5,992 nucleotides of DNA. Source: Syntrophomonadaceae bacterium. GTDB taxonomy: Bacteria; Bacillota; Syntrophomonadia; Syntrophomonadales; Syntrophomonadaceae. The first letter of the stretch is position 1; each line of letters begins with the position of its first letter. The DNA lies in NCBI GenBank assembly GCA_012798055.1, contig JAAZOA010000039.1:1-5992 (forward strand), written 5' to 3'. Positions 5,910-5,992 of the stretch are shown piece by piece. Below the pieces are notes generated by a model. That model worked only from the letters and a program-made list of their open reading frames with translations. It did not search any database and had not been told where the DNA came from. Both the position numbers and the translations under genes were made by a program.

Positions 5910-5992
5910 GGATTGAATAGCAATGGCCCAGCCGTTGCCATGGACAAGCAACCAATATGTCAAATGAGTCCAGATAGAGAGGCGAGGTGGTC
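5910..5992 (+). other. Noncoding tail with hairpins and a possible ribosome binding site at the window edge
   Basis: GCAATGGC (5920-5927) pairs with GCCGTTGC (5931-5938) around a 3-nt loop with one G-U pair. TGGAC (5941-5945) can pair with GTCCA (5968-5972). The purine-rich end (AGAGAGGCGAGGTGG, about 5976-5990) contains GAGGTGG, which could be the Shine-Dalgarno of a gene starting a few bases after the window. An ATG at 5964 opens a frame to the edge but has no ribosome binding site in front of it. Confidence 0.35.

Noticed and set aside
5660..5947. A 95-codon - strand open frame at the 3' end
   Set aside because: It overlaps the kinase C-terminus and runs antisense through the terminator. 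No convincing ribosome binding site or family motif was seen.

Overview
The window reads as a chromosomal housekeeping segment of a Gram-positive, low-to-moderate GC bacterium, most likely a member of class Clostridia (Bacillota); a Syntrophomonas-like lineage is a guess. The evidence is strong purine-rich Shine-Dalgarno sequences, a tRNA-Phe-sensing T-box leader, a YqzL-type micro-protein, and the order SPOUT methyltransferase / pheS / pheT, which resembles ysgA-pheS-pheT of Bacillus. All supported genes lie on the + strand. No mobile element, CRISPR array, tRNA or rRNA gene is visible.

Layout. (1) 1-418: 3' part of a SpoU/TrmH-family rRNA 2'-O-ribose methyltransferase that starts outside the window. 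A good sigma-A-type promoter (350-378) sits inside its 3' end. (2) 475-594: a 39-residue YqzL-like micro-protein. (3) About 601-845: a complete T-box leader with a UUC (Phe) specifier, an antiterminator with a UGGU bulge, and an intrinsic terminator. (4) 914-1936 pheS and 1948-4002 pheT, the two subunits of phenylalanyl-tRNA synthetase. PheT is only 684 residues because the inserted B2 (EMAP/OB-fold tRNA-binding) domain is cleanly absent. (5) 4071-5744: a 557-residue nucleoside kinase of the uridine kinase/phosphoribulokinase family, with an N-terminal half that resembles the TGS and editing domains of threonyl-tRNA synthetase but lacks the editing catalytic residues. (6) 5745-5992: a noncoding stretch holding a plausible promoter, a run of alternative hairpins including a possible H-type pseudoknot, and a strong intrinsic terminator. 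It could be a small RNA or the leader of a gene starting just beyond the window.

How it fits together. The promoter inside the methyltransferase gene probably makes a transcript carrying the micro-ORF and then the T-box. Uncharged tRNA-Phe would stabilise the antiterminator and allow transcription into pheST and probably the kinase gene, which has no visible promoter of its own. The pheS stop codon lies inside the pheT Shine-Dalgarno, suggesting coupled translation of the two subunits of the alpha2-beta2 enzyme. The points most worth a second look are the PheT lacking B2, the micro-protein between promoter and T-box, and the structured RNA at 5831-5909.
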